Of a DNA stretch of 64,000 nucleotides, positions 45,095 to 54,602 are shown one piece after another. Under the pieces are notes generated by a model that saw nothing but the letters and a program-made list of their open reading frames with translations, made no database searches and was not told the origin of the DNA. The stretch is from UBA6170 sp034429975 (GTDB taxonomy: Bacteria > Chloroflexota > Anaerolineae > Anaerolineales > Anaerolineaceae): contig DAOUFM010000076.1 in the NCBI GenBank assembly GCA_034429975.1, positions 186,001-250,000 on the forward strand, in the 5' to 3' direction. The position numbers were made by a program, and so were the translations under genes. Numbering within the stretch: position 1 is the first letter of the stretch; every line of letters begins with the position of its first letter.

Positions 45095-45123
45095 TTGACA
45101 GTTTTTTAGCCGTACGATAGGAT
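45095..45123 (+). promoter_or_regulatory. Promoter of the phosphatidyltransferase-lgt operon
   Basis: TTGACA, 17 bp, TAGGAT: consensus -35 and fair -10, 35 bp before the TTG start. Confidence 0.65.
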
Positions 45124-45157
45124 AGTCAAATCAATTTTTTGGGAATGCAGGTGAGTT

Positions 45158-45805
45158 TTGGAAGATTCCGGGAAGAAGAAAACCAGTTTTACCGATTTAA
45201 TGAGGAAGTTATTTAAAGGCGTTCTAGACCCAATTGGGAATTTTTTAAATAATTTAGGGCTTAAACCAAACTCGATGACGATTTTCGGATTATTGGGGCA
45301 TATTATTTCAGCGATCCTGATCTCTTTTGGTCAGATTACCTGGGGAGGGATCTTACTTCTTATTTTCGCGCCTATTGATGCACTCGATGGGACAATGGCT
45401 CGGTTAAGAAATGAACCGACTCGTTTTGGAGGGTTTGTTGATTCTGTCACAGATCGGGTATCAGAATTATTAGTCTTTGCTGCCCTCTTATATTATTATA
45501 CGTTGCATCAGAATACGCTCGCAATTATGTTAGTCTTCTTTTCTGCAGCAGGCTCCATTATGGTGTCTTATACACGTGCAAGAGCGGAGGCATTAAGCTA
45601 TGATGCTAAAGTTGGGTTGTTGGGGAGACTGGAACGGATGATTATCTTAATCCCCTGTTTAATATTCAATATCCCTTTGGTAGCTTTATGGATTTTGGCA
45701 ATACTGACCATTTTTACAACATTTCAAAGAGTTCTTTCTGTACGAAAACAAGCCTATGCTGCCAATGATATTGTTGGAATTAACAAAGTCGAGAAATCGA
45801 GGTAA
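45158..45805 (+). CDS. CDP-alcohol phosphatidyltransferase (PgsA-like)
   Basis: 215 aa with a TTG start supported by AGGTGAG four bases upstream. Transfers a phosphatidyl group from CDP-diacylglycerol to an alcohol. The active-site pattern D-G-x2-A-R-x8-G-x3-D-x3-D is complete in DGTMARLRNEPTRFGGFVDSVTD. Six hydrophobic helices. Acceptor could be glycerol-3-phosphate (PgsA) or inositol-phosphate; the sequence LNNLGLKPNSMTIFGLLGH does not settle this. Operon with lgt three bases downstream, which needs phosphatidylglycerol as donor. Confidence 0.88.
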   Translation: MEDSGKKKTSFTDLMRKLFKGVLDPIGNFLNNLGLKPNSMTIFGLLGHIISAILISFGQITWGGILLLIFAPIDALDGTMARLRNEPTRFGGFVDSVTDRVSELLVFAALLYYYTLHQNTLAIMLVFFSAAGSIMVSYTRARAEALSYDAKVGLLGRLERMIILIPCLIFNIPLVALWILAILTIFTTFQRVLSVRKQAYAANDIVGINKVEKSR

Positions 45806-45807
45806 AA

Positions 45808-46656
45808 ATGCCAGAAGGTTTTTATATAGGTAAATTATTTATCCATTTTTATGGTGTCATTATTATGTTTGGGGCAGTTTTGGCCGCTTGGTTATCTACC
45901 GTTGAAGCTAAACGACGCGGTCTAAATCCAGACCTTGTTTGGGATGTGATGCCCTGGCTCTTAATTGCGGGGATAATCGGTGCAAGAATATGGCATGTTC
46001 TTACTCCTCCTGCGTCAATGGTTGAAATGGGTATCACAACGAAATATTACCTGACTCATCCATTGGATGCGATTAATATCCGCGCTGGAGGTCTGGGCAT
46101 TCCCGGGGCTGTTATGGGCGGAGCTCTGGCTTTGTGGATTTATGCACGCAAAAAGAAGCTAAACTTTGCTTCCTGGGTAGATATCATTGCTCCAGGATTA
46201 GCTTTGGCTCAAGCAGTAGGTCGTTGGGGAAATTTCTTTAATCAGGAATTATATGGTGCACCGACTAATTTACCCTGGGCGATTTTTATTGCTCCTTCAA
46301 AAAGATTACCTGAATATTTTAATGTAGCCTATTACCATCCAATGTTCTTTTATGAGTTTTTGTGGAATCTGGCAAATATGACCTTGTTGTTGATCCTGGG
46401 CCGTAAAATGAAAGACAAGTTATATAGAGGAGACATTTTTCTGATCTATTTGATCATTTACCCTCTTGGCAGATTCTTGTTGGAATTTATTCGTCTGGAT
46501 CCATCAAATGTTGGGGGAATCAATGCGAATCAAACATTAATGGCAGTGATTGCAATCTCATCACTGGTTGTATTTATTTTAAAACGAACGGTGTTGAAGA
46601 ATAAACAAAGCCTGGAAACTTATAAAAAAATACCTGAAAAAGTTGACCCTGTCTAA
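45808..46656 (+). CDS. lgt: Prolipoprotein diacylglyceryl transferase
   Basis: 282 aa, about seven membrane helices. Moves diacylglycerol from phosphatidylglycerol to the lipobox Cys of prolipoproteins, before LspA cleavage. The signature GRWGNFFNQELYG with the key Arg and Asn, RAGGLGIPGAVMGG and YHPMFFYEFLWNL are present. Operon with the phosphatidyltransferase that may make its lipid donor. Confidence 0.96.
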   Translation: MPEGFYIGKLFIHFYGVIIMFGAVLAAWLSTVEAKRRGLNPDLVWDVMPWLLIAGIIGARIWHVLTPPASMVEMGITTKYYLTHPLDAINIRAGGLGIPGAVMGGALALWIYARKKKLNFASWVDIIAPGLALAQAVGRWGNFFNQELYGAPTNLPWAIFIAPSKRLPEYFNVAYYHPMFFYEFLWNLANMTLLLILGRKMKDKLYRGDIFLIYLIIYPLGRFLLEFIRLDPSNVGGINANQTLMAVIAISSLVVFILKRTVLKNKQSLETYKKIPEKVDPV

Positions 46657-46688
46657 AGCTTTGTTTATAAATTCAAATAGAGGAAATA

Positions 46689-47612
46689 ATGATAGAAGCT
46701 GAGGGGCTAACAAAAATATTCGATGATTTTCTCGCAGTAAATCATATCGATCTGCATGTTCCTGCTGGACAAATTTTGGCTTTATTGGGACCAAATGGGG
46801 CTGGAAAAACAACCACTGTTCGCATGCTGTCTTCTGTGTTGAAACCAACCCAGGGTACAGCCAAAATTGCTGGTTATGATGTCAGTTCTCAACCAGCAGA
46901 AGTCCGGAGTAAAGTGGGTGTTTTAACAGAACATCACGGGTTATATGGCCGCATGAATGCGATTGAATATTTGAATTTTTTTGGTGAATTATATGGATTA
47001 TCTAAATCGCAAATATCATTGAAAATGGAACCTTTATTGGAACAACTCGATATCGCCCAACATCGGACAAAAAAGCTGGGGGAATACTCAAAAGGAATGC
47101 GCCAGAAGTTGGCATTGGTGAGAGCGTTAATCCATGAACCACCAGTTTTGCTATTGGATGAACCAACCTCGGCAATGGACCCGGAAAGCGCCATGATTGT
47201 TCGCTCAGCGATAAAAAGTTTGCGCAATGAAGAACGAACAATAATTTTGTGCACCCATAATCTGGCAGAAGCAGAAGAACTTTGCGACCAAATTGCGATC
47301 ATTCAAAATGGAACGATTATTTTAAACAAAACTATGCAGGAAGTGAAAAATTCTTTGTTGGGTGGATCATTATATATTGCCAAATTCGGTAAGCCGATTA
47401 TTGAAAAAGATTTTTTAATTCCGGAAGGCATTCAAATTCATCACCAAAACCAATATGAAATTCATTTCTTAATCAAACAACCCAAAAAACAAAACCCGTC
47501 ATTAATTCGCTATTTGGCAGATAATTTTGAATTATTAACCTTCGAAGAGGATTCTATTAAATTAGAAGACGCATACCTTGAAGCAATTACCCATAAAAAG
47601 AGTTCGTCATGA
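46689..47612 (+). CDS. ABC transporter ATP-binding protein
   Basis: 307 aa. Walker A GPNGAGKTTT, Q-loop LTEHHGLY, ABC signature YSKGMRQ (in place of LSGGQ), Walker B LLLDEPTSAMDP and H-loop CTHNLAE. The NatA/CcmA-like class that pairs with ABC-2 exporters. A C-terminal domain of about 80 residues follows the core. GAGGAAATA before the ATG. The four-base overlap with the permease gene shows they form one transporter. Substrate unknown. Confidence 0.92.
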   Translation: MIEAEGLTKIFDDFLAVNHIDLHVPAGQILALLGPNGAGKTTTVRMLSSVLKPTQGTAKIAGYDVSSQPAEVRSKVGVLTEHHGLYGRMNAIEYLNFFGELYGLSKSQISLKMEPLLEQLDIAQHRTKKLGEYSKGMRQKLALVRALIHEPPVLLLDEPTSAMDPESAMIVRSAIKSLRNEERTIILCTHNLAEAEELCDQIAIIQNGTIILNKTMQEVKNSLLGGSLYIAKFGKPIIEKDFLIPEGIQIHHQNQYEIHFLIKQPKKQNPSLIRYLADNFELLTFEEDSIKLEDAYLEAITHKKSSS

Positions 47613-49027
47613 TTGATCAACTAAAACAAGCTTTGATTATCACGAAAAGAGAAGTACGCGATCAATTTAGAGATTGGAGAATTATCTTCCCTATTTTTGG
47701 GATTACGATATTTTTTCCATTTTTAATGAATTTTACAACCGCTCAGGTGCTTCAATTTGTCAATCGCTACGGAGCGTCAATTATTGGTGAACGACTGGTA
47801 CCATTCTCTATGATGATCGTTGGTTTCTTCCCGATTTCTGTCTCACTGGTAATCGCCTTAGAAAGTTTTGTTGGAGAAAAGGAACGGGGCAGTATTGAAC
47901 CATTATTTAATACGCCCTTGTTGGATTGGCAAATTTATATTGGGAAATTGATCTCATCGATTGTACCTCCATTATTTGCCAGTTTCGTTGGTATGACTGT
48001 TTATAGCCTTGGTTTAATTGTCAATCACGTCCCCTTACCAGAATTCCACCTGGTATTTCAAATAATTGTCATCACGATCATCCAGGCGATTGTCATGGTA
48101 GCCGGAGCGGTTATCGTTTCCAGCCAGGCGACTTCTGTCAGAGCTGCTAATCTGTTGGCGAGCTTCATCATTATTCCGATGGCTTTGTTAATTCAGGGGG
48201 AAAGTATTGTCATGTTCTGGGGGAATTATGTGACCTTGTGGTGGGTGGTTGCTGGTTTGTTTGCTCTGGCAATCTTATTACTGAGAATTGGTCTGGCTCA
48301 TTTTAGCCGGGAAGAACTTCTGGGTCGGGATATCGATGTATTAAATATTCGCTGGGGTTGGAAAGTTTTTACCAATCAATTTACAGGTAAAGCGACTAAC
48401 ATAACGAAATGGTATCAACAGGAAGTGTTCCCATTTGTTAAAGATCTTCGTTATTCGATCTTTTTGATTGTTGGGTTATTAATTGTTGCGCTTTTTGTCG
48501 GAAATTCACTAGTTGACCGCTTTGTTTTCCCAATGGATCGTTTAGGAGTAGATAATTTAGAACAACAATTATTAGGTTTAAGCGAGCATTGGTCGGTTGG
48601 AAATTTTTCTCCGGTGATCCTGATATTTTGGCAAAACCTGAGAGTGATCTTATTAGGATTTGTGATTGGTATTATTACCTTAGGGATTTTTGGAGTTCTC
48701 CCATTATTCGCATCCATTGGTGTTGTTGGCTATATCATGGGGTTGTTAAACAACCTGGGTATTAATAGCAGCTTGTATTTTTGGGGCTTTATCATCCCAC
48801 ACGGAATAATTGAAATCCCAGCCGCTATTCTGGCTACGGCAGCAATCTTCCAAATTGGGGTCATTATCGCAACTCCCAATGCTGATCAAACTATCGGAGA
48901 AATTTGGATTAAATCGATTGCGAATTTTAGTAAATTAATGGTTGGTTTGGTGATCCCTTTGTTATTCGTTGCCGCAATGGTTGAAGTCTGGTTGACACCC
49001 AGAATTGCTCTTTGGCTTTTAAAATAA
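47609..49027 (+). CDS. ABC-2 permease fused to a SpoIIM-like domain
   Basis: 472 aa. Residues 1-250 are an ABC-2/NatB-type permease (REVRDQFRDWRI, then FVGEKERGSIEPLFNTPLLDWQIYIGK). Residues about 285-472 are a complete SpoIIM/DUF95 domain: WQNLRVILLGFVIGIITLGIF (341 onward), IPHGIIEIPAAIL (396-408) and AAMVEVWLTPRIA at the end. SpoIIM is part of the sporulation septum peptidoglycan-degrading complex in Bacillus; SpoIIM-like proteins in non-spore-formers often sit beside ABC or RDD genes. Here both are one chain. Confidence 0.8.
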   Translation: MIDQLKQALIITKREVRDQFRDWRIIFPIFGITIFFPFLMNFTTAQVLQFVNRYGASIIGERLVPFSMMIVGFFPISVSLVIALESFVGEKERGSIEPLFNTPLLDWQIYIGKLISSIVPPLFASFVGMTVYSLGLIVNHVPLPEFHLVFQIIVITIIQAIVMVAGAVIVSSQATSVRAANLLASFIIIPMALLIQGESIVMFWGNYVTLWWVVAGLFALAILLLRIGLAHFSREELLGRDIDVLNIRWGWKVFTNQFTGKATNITKWYQQEVFPFVKDLRYSIFLIVGLLIVALFVGNSLVDRFVFPMDRLGVDNLEQQLLGLSEHWSVGNFSPVILIFWQNLRVILLGFVIGIITLGIFGVLPLFASIGVVGYIMGLLNNLGINSSLYFWGFIIPHGIIEIPAAILATAAIFQIGVIIATPNADQTIGEIWIKSIANFSKLMVGLVIPLLFVAAMVEVWLTPRIALWLLK

Positions 49028-49032
49028 CATTT

Positions 49033-49536
49033 TTACCAACCCCGCAGAAATGGAATCCACTCTTCGTCAGTTTCATTATGTCTGGAGAAAATATAGACTG
49101 CATTATTAGGTGGCGGTTTGGGAGCCCGTAACAAGCTCATATGAGCATCTTGAATTGTTCGTCCACCTTTTTTATGATTACAAACAGAACATGCGGTCAC
49201 TAAATTCTCCCAGGTAAATTTCCCCCCCAAATGTTTTGGTAAAACATGATCAATCGTAAGTGTGTTGGTATGGTTACCACAATATTGGCAGGTGTAATGG
49301 TCTCTTCTGAATATCTCTTTGCGTGTTAAATGCACCTGTGCTCTTGGCCGCTGAACCATTTTCCGCAAACGAATCACAGACGGAATGGGATATTCACGAT
49401 CAATACTTTTTAAATATCCGCGACCATTACTGACCAGCATGGCTTTTTCAGTAAAAATTAAACCAAAAGCACGCTGGATATTACAAATATTGATTGGTTC
49501 AAAATTAGCATTTAATACAAGAACTTGTGAGGACAT
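49033..49536 (-). CDS. HNH endonuclease domain protein
   Basis: 167 aa. The HNH core is CQYCGNHTNTLTIDHVLPKHLGGKFTWENLVTACSVCNHKKG: two CxxC pairs for zinc and the His-Asn-His catalytic set. The N-terminal VLVLNANFEPINICNIQRAFGLIF belongs to the common stand-alone HNH family of Cyanobacteria and Chloroflexi. Probable DNA nuclease of unknown task. Convergent with the ABC operon, five bases between stops. No Shine-Dalgarno before the ATG. Confidence 0.88.
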   Translation of the reverse strand: MSSQVLVLNANFEPINICNIQRAFGLIFTEKAMLVSNGRGYLKSIDREYPIPSVIRLRKMVQRPRAQVHLTRKEIFRRDHYTCQYCGNHTNTLTIDHVLPKHLGGKFTWENLVTACSVCNHKKGGRTIQDAHMSLLRAPKPPPNNAVYIFSRHNETDEEWIPFLRGW

Positions 49537-49550
49537 ATTTTCTGGTTCTC

Positions 49551-49559
49551 ATTATAGCA
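49551..49559 (-). promoter_or_regulatory. Extended -10 promoter of the HNH gene
   Basis: Minus strand TGC-TATAAT, ending 14 bases before the ATG, so the leader would be only about 7-8 nt. No -35 match at 16-18 bp. Confidence 0.45.
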
Positions 49560-49697
49560 GAATCAAAATTTTCTTTTCTTTTTATTTTTTAATACGATCT
49601 TGCGCTGGCTGATTTAAAATTTTTTTTGCATGGCTAGGAAATCTATTAGCAAAACATGTACAATCAAAATGAGTGACCTTATCGAAAGGATGATGGT

Positions 49698-50606
49698 ATG
49701 AAAGTATTAATAGCCGGAGGGACGGGATTAATTGGCAATGAGCTTAGCAATTTGCTGCAAAAATCCGGATGTGACGTAATTATTCTCACTAGAAATAAAT
49801 CAAAGCATGCAGATGAAAAGGGGAAGAAATTTTTACAATGGGATGCTGTTTCAATTGAACCAATTAACTCAGTGATGCAAGAAATCGATGCGATCATTAA
49901 TTTGGTAGGGGAGAATATCGGTTCTGGATTATGGACGACAGATAAAAAAAAGCGCATCATCCAATCCAGGGTACAGGCTGGAAAAGCTTTGACGGCTGCC
50001 ATTCTTCAGGCTAATAAGAAACCAAAGGTATTTATCCAATCCTCAGCTGTTGGGTATTATGGCACCAGTATAGAAGAAACTTTTGATGAAACTTCTCCGA
50101 ATGGAAATGATTTTCTGGCAGAGGTAGCTAAGGAATGGGAAAATTCTTCCTCTGATTTAGATAAGACTTCCGTCCGGCGGGTAATCATTCGCACAGGAGC
50201 GGTACTTCACTCTCATTCAGGGATGTTTCCATTAATGACAACCCCCTTTAAGTTTTTTATCGGAGGACCTTTAGGAAGTGGAAATCAAATAATTTCCTGG
50301 ATTCATATACAGGATGAGATTGGAGCTATCAAGTTTATTCTTGAAAATGATCAAATTAATGGAGTGGTGAATATAACTGCCCCTGCAGGTTGCACAAATG
50401 TTGAGTTTGGGAAAATTATTTCAAAAACGATCAATCGACCTTATTGGTTTCCCACACCAGCTTTTATTCTGAAATTGATCCTGGGAGAAATGAGTACGTT
50501 AGTTTTGGATGGTCAAAATGTTATCCCAAAAGTTCTGATCCAGAATGGATACGAGTTCAAGTTTCCTATGCTTGAAGAGGCAGTTAATGATTTAATGAAA
50601 AAGTGA
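49698..50606 (+). CDS. TIGR01777 family NAD(P)-dependent epimerase
   Basis: 302 aa. Rossmann GGTGLIGNEL, QWDAVS, NLVGENIGSGLW, SSAVGYYG, and the C-terminal DUF1731-like GQNVIPKVLIQNGYEFKFP are the marks of this SulA/YfcH group of extended short-chain dehydrogenases. In plants and cyanobacteria a relative affects division; bacterial function is unknown. AAAGGATGATGGT before the ATG. Frame end overlaps nothing essential; tyrS follows after 83 bp. Confidence 0.88.
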   Translation: MKVLIAGGTGLIGNELSNLLQKSGCDVIILTRNKSKHADEKGKKFLQWDAVSIEPINSVMQEIDAIINLVGENIGSGLWTTDKKKRIIQSRVQAGKALTAAILQANKKPKVFIQSSAVGYYGTSIEETFDETSPNGNDFLAEVAKEWENSSSDLDKTSVRRVIIRTGAVLHSHSGMFPLMTTPFKFFIGGPLGSGNQIISWIHIQDEIGAIKFILENDQINGVVNITAPAGCTNVEFGKIISKTINRPYWFPTPAFILKLILGEMSTLVLDGQNVIPKVLIQNGYEFKFPMLEEAVNDLMKK

Positions 50607-50689
50607 GTTTTCATCAGATTTATTGGTTAAATCCACAGCTAAATCATGATAGAATTGCCGTTACTTCAAAAGAAAGGTGGTACAGGATC

Positions 50690-51973
50690 ATGAATTCAAA
50701 AGAAAATGCATTTACCGAACTTAAATGGCGGGGCATGGTTTATGATTACGTTGAAGGCATCGATGTCATTCTCCGTGACCAAAAAGTTTCTCTTTATAAT
50801 GGTTTTGATGCCACCGCCGATAGTTTACATGTTGGGCATATGGTGCCTTTATTAGCCCTGGCGAGGTTACAAAGGTTTGGGCATCATCCTATTGCTTTGG
50901 CAGGGGGAGGCACCAGCATGATTGGAGATCCCAGCGGGAAATCCTCTGAACGCCAATTGCTGAGTCGGCAAACTATCGAAGAAAATATAGAATCCATCAA
51001 GCTACAGTTATCTCATTTTCTGGATTTCAATGTTAAATCGAATCCAGCTCGAATTTTAAATAATGCCGATTGGTTGTTGAAATTAAATTTAATTGAATTT
51101 TTACGGGATACTGGAAAACACTTCACGATCAATTACATGCTGGCAAAGGATTCTGTAAAAACCAGGTTGGAGCGGGAAGAGGGGATATCCTACACTGAAT
51201 TTAGCTACATGTTGTTGCAGTCTTATGACTTCCTACACCTCCATCAACACGAAAAGGTGGTGTTACAGACAGGAGGAAGTGATCAATGGGGAAATATAAC
51301 TGCTGGTGCTGAATTAATCCGGCGAATAACCGGAAATTCAGCTTATGGATTAGTCTATCCTTTGATTACTAAATCAGACGGAACAAAATTTGGTAAAACC
51401 GAATCTGGGTCTGTTTGGCTTAAACCTGAAAGAACATCCCCATTTAAATTTTTTCAATTTTGGTTAAATAGCGATGATAAAGACGTAGTCAATTACTTAA
51501 AATTATTCACCTTTTTACCCCAACAAACGATTGAAGAATTGGAAAACTCGCTCAAAGAAAAACCTGAAGAACGAGAAGCCCAAAAAAGATTAGCCAAAGA
51601 AGTGACAGCAATTGTTCATGGTGAGACAGCCCTAAGCCGTGCAGAACAAGCTACTCAGGTATTATTTGGTGGAAGCCTGGCAGGACTATCTAGCAATGAT
51701 ATTGAAGAGATTTTCGCTGATGTTCCTTCTACTTTATTATCTAAAACTTCCTTTGAAATGAGCGGTAAACCAATTTTGGATTTACTGGTGGATTGCGGCA
51801 TGGTGAAATCCAAAGGTGAAGCTAGACGATCCATTCAGGAGGGGGGGATCAACCTGAACAATGTCAGAGTTTCAGAACTGGAACAATCTGTAAAAACAAG
51901 CGACTTGATTGAGAATCGTTATCTGGTCTTACGAAAAGGTCGAAAGAATTATCATCTGGTGAAAGTCAATTAA
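50690..51973 (+). CDS. tyrS: Tyrosyl-tRNA synthetase
   Basis: 427 aa from the ATG at 50690. The frame is open from 50603 but the family begins near FTELKWRGMVYDYVEG, and AGGTGG stands nine bases upstream of this ATG. Charges tRNA-Tyr. HVGH at the class I site, KFGKT for KMSKS (usual in TyrS), GGSDQWGNIT for tyrosine binding, and a C-terminal S4 domain (LDLLVDCGMVKSKGEARRSIQEGGINLNN). No T-box is seen upstream, unlike ileS. Confidence 0.95.
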   Translation: MNSKENAFTELKWRGMVYDYVEGIDVILRDQKVSLYNGFDATADSLHVGHMVPLLALARLQRFGHHPIALAGGGTSMIGDPSGKSSERQLLSRQTIEENIESIKLQLSHFLDFNVKSNPARILNNADWLLKLNLIEFLRDTGKHFTINYMLAKDSVKTRLEREEGISYTEFSYMLLQSYDFLHLHQHEKVVLQTGGSDQWGNITAGAELIRRITGNSAYGLVYPLITKSDGTKFGKTESGSVWLKPERTSPFKFFQFWLNSDDKDVVNYLKLFTFLPQQTIEELENSLKEKPEEREAQKRLAKEVTAIVHGETALSRAEQATQVLFGGSLAGLSSNDIEEIFADVPSTLLSKTSFEMSGKPILDLLVDCGMVKSKGEARRSIQEGGINLNNVRVSELEQSVKTSDLIENRYLVLRKGRKNYHLVKVN

Positions 51974-52001
51974 GATTATCACATAGCAACTCAATTAGAT
52001 T

Positions 52002-54602
52002 TTAATTCACACTGGATGTTAACACCTGCTCCAGAATGTTGCGCCCAATTGTTTGAGCGTCTTTTGCCGTACCATTTTCCAGAATGATGACCAGAACAAC
52101 CGGGGTGCCTTGCCAATCAGATAATGTGCCGGTTACATACCAGTTGTTTGGATTTTCAACAGAAAAATTAGAAGCACTCGTTTCCCAGGCTGGGAAATCC
52201 GTTCGGCTTAGGAAATTCGAGACTTCGATCGATGATGAAGTTTTCAAAATCTGAACCGGATCTTTTGAGGAGAAAACAACCCAACCCTGATCAGGGATGT
52301 TAACCGCATTCGTTAACTTCGGATATGGAATTTTTCCGCCAGTAGAAAAAACAGCTACGGATCTGGCAACTTGAAGAGGAGAAATTAAGACTGATTGAAA
52401 CGATTTTTCATTGAATGGATCCGGTAATTCAACATGATAGAAAGGTAATTCAAAACCAAATTCTTCATCAAACCTGAATTGTTGAAAAACCTGCAAATTA
52501 TTATTTTCTAATAACGATTCCAGATAGATATATGCATTATTACACCCATGTTTGATTGAAGTTTGAAGAACATTTTTCTGATCGATTGGCATTTGTATGG
52601 CACATTCAGAACTTTTTGAAAAATTCTGACCGTCAATTTTGCCATTTTTCTCTATTAAGTATCCAAGGAGAAATACTGAACTAAGATTTCCCAACCCATA
52701 TTTTCCCTGTGAAACCCTATTGATAAGAGCGGCATTTTTATCATTCAACAATTCTTCATAATTCTCTTCCAAAAGGTCAGGATTGTAACTGGGAGATGAC
52801 CAGATTGCTGAGATTTCTCCCGATTTTGCGTTCATGATCAAAGCTGCGCCATGATAACCGTTCAGCAAGTTTACTAAAAGTTTTTGATGAGACAAATCAA
52901 TCGTTGTCCGAATATCCAGCCCATCTGGAGGGCGCGAATAAAGCAGTTCATTCCACCAGATTTCTGAAGCGGGGAGCCCGGCTTCTCCCCTCAAATATGT
53001 GTCCACATCTTCTTCTAAGCCGCTTTGTCCGATGATTGGGTGGTTGTAACCTACAGTGGTTGATAGTGATGGCTCAAGCAGGATTCTTCTGAAGTTTCCA
53101 CGCTCCCCGATCGTCTCAAGAATTGGTTGGTTTTGTTTGTCGAGTAAGTTACCACGCGGCACATACCGGTCATTTATTACCTTTCGAAAATTATCCGGGC
53201 GATTTAAAAGCTGATTCGAGCGAATGATTCCCCAAAATGAAGTAAGTAATCCCAAAGCAAGAAAACCTGCCAGAAAGGCGCTAAAAGACAGTAAATAAGG
53301 TTTGGCTTCCGCTTCCAATATCGTTCTTGATGATTGATTTTGACTGATTTCAAGCAAAATTAGCGCAGCCACAAATAAAGTTAGTAAAGACGAACCTCCA
53401 TAGGAAAGAAAAGGAAGTGTGACACCGGTTAACGGTAGCAGTCGGATGTTTCCTCCAATGATTAATATAGCCTGTAAATTTATAAAAACAGTAACTCCGG
53501 AGGCTAACAGACGTTGAAATTGGTTTCTGGATTTTATGGCAATTGAAAACCCCCGGTAAGACAAAAATGCGAAGGCCGAAATGATAAAAATTGCCCCAAC
53601 CATCCCTAATTCTTCAACAATTGCTGGATAAATAAAATCTGAAATCGCTACTGGAATAATCCCTGGGCTTCCCATACCAGGGCCAGAGCCAAGGAAATGT
53701 CCGGCAGCAATAGCTTGAAGTGACTGAATGATTTGATAAGATCCGCCTGAAGGATCAAGCCAGGGGTTAATCCAGCCATTCATTCTGATTTGAATCACGT
53801 TAAAGTTTTTATAACCTAAATATCCTGCAATGATTAACAAAAATACAAAAATAAAAATGGTTCTTTTTTTCCCGGAGACGATAAAAATAAAAAATGCATA
53901 AATAATTAAGAAAATTGTTGCTGTTCCCAAATCTTTTTGAGAAATCAAAATAAAAATTGAAGCGCCGACCATAACCAAAGAAGGGATTAATAAAACAGAA
54001 AGATCTTTGCGCATCGGCCAGTTATCTGCGAAAAAAGCAGCCAGGTAAATGATGAATAATAATTTAAGGGGTTCAGATGGTTGAAAATAAAGACCACAAC
54101 AGCCTAACCATAATCGGGGTCCTTCTCCGCCGGGATAAATACCCATAAAAAAAGTGAGGACGGTGACCAGTAAGCCCAGCGTCAACCATAAGTATTTATA
54201 TTTTCTGAGTGCTGTAAGGAAATTTCGATACTTAACCCCAATCAATAAAAAAATGGAACTGATAACGAACCACTGCAATTGTCTCCATCCAAAAGATATT
54301 GACAATCGAAAAATTGTTAGGAGACCTAATCCGGAAAGAAGAAAAATTATGGGCAAAATATATGGATCTCTGTTAGGTAAATAACGCGCACTAAATTTGT
54401 GAACTATGAAACAGATAACACTCCAGGCAGCAAAGGCAATCCACTGTTCCCATTTAACTGGTGTTTTCCAGTTCAATGTCCGAATAACGGGGGCGAAAGT
54501 TAAAATCAAACCGTAAAAACATAAAATTAGTCCTCCGATCCAAAAGAGGATTAATTGAAGCTTATCTTTCTCCGTTAAAAAAATATTTTTTAATTGATTC
54601 AA
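52002..54602 (-). CDS. SEDS (FtsW/RodA) glycosyltransferase fused to a catalytically degenerate class B PBP
   Basis: 866 aa. Residues 1-420: SEDS polymerase with about ten helices, conserved GGEGPRLWLGCCGLYFQPSEPLKL, LQAIAAGHFLGSGPGMG, the catalytic-type Asp322 in SDFIYPAIVEELG and FLSYGGSS. A further helix (438-460) leads to a class B penicillin-binding ectodomain (470-866) with YVPRGNLLD at 480-488. The transpeptidase motifs are lost: the SxxK position reads GNLSS (638-642), SxN reads GCN (686-688), KTG reads ETS (807-809). The glycosyltransferase half should work, the transpeptidase half should not. Last gene of the FHA cluster, four-base overlap with mtnP. Confidence 0.88.
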   Translation of the reverse strand: MNQLKNIFLTEKDKLQLILFWIGGLILCFYGLILTFAPVIRTLNWKTPVKWEQWIAFAAWSVICFIVHKFSARYLPNRDPYILPIIFLLSGLGLLTIFRLSISFGWRQLQWFVISSIFLLIGVKYRNFLTALRKYKYLWLTLGLLVTVLTFFMGIYPGGEGPRLWLGCCGLYFQPSEPLKLLFIIYLAAFFADNWPMRKDLSVLLIPSLVMVGASIFILISQKDLGTATIFLIIYAFFIFIVSGKKRTIFIFVFLLIIAGYLGYKNFNVIQIRMNGWINPWLDPSGGSYQIIQSLQAIAAGHFLGSGPGMGSPGIIPVAISDFIYPAIVEELGMVGAIFIISAFAFLSYRGFSIAIKSRNQFQRLLASGVTVFINLQAILIIGGNIRLLPLTGVTLPFLSYGGSSLLTLFVAALILLEISQNQSSRTILEAEAKPYLLSFSAFLAGFLALGLLTSFWGIIRSNQLLNRPDNFRKVINDRYVPRGNLLDKQNQPILETIGERGNFRRILLEPSLSTTVGYNHPIIGQSGLEEDVDTYLRGEAGLPASEIWWNELLYSRPPDGLDIRTTIDLSHQKLLVNLLNGYHGAALIMNAKSGEISAIWSSPSYNPDLLEENYEELLNDKNAALINRVSQGKYGLGNLSSVFLLGYLIEKNGKIDGQNFSKSSECAIQMPIDQKNVLQTSIKHGCNNAYIYLESLLENNNLQVFQQFRFDEEFGFELPFYHVELPDPFNEKSFQSVLISPLQVARSVAVFSTGGKIPYPKLTNAVNIPDQGWVVFSSKDPVQILKTSSSIEVSNFLSRTDFPAWETSASNFSVENPNNWYVTGTLSDWQGTPVVLVIILENGTAKDAQTIGRNILEQVLTSSVN

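Noticed and set aside
50603..50689. Upstream in-frame extension of tyrS
   Set aside because: The family starts near 50690, where a ribosome site is present; the extension is not conserved-looking.
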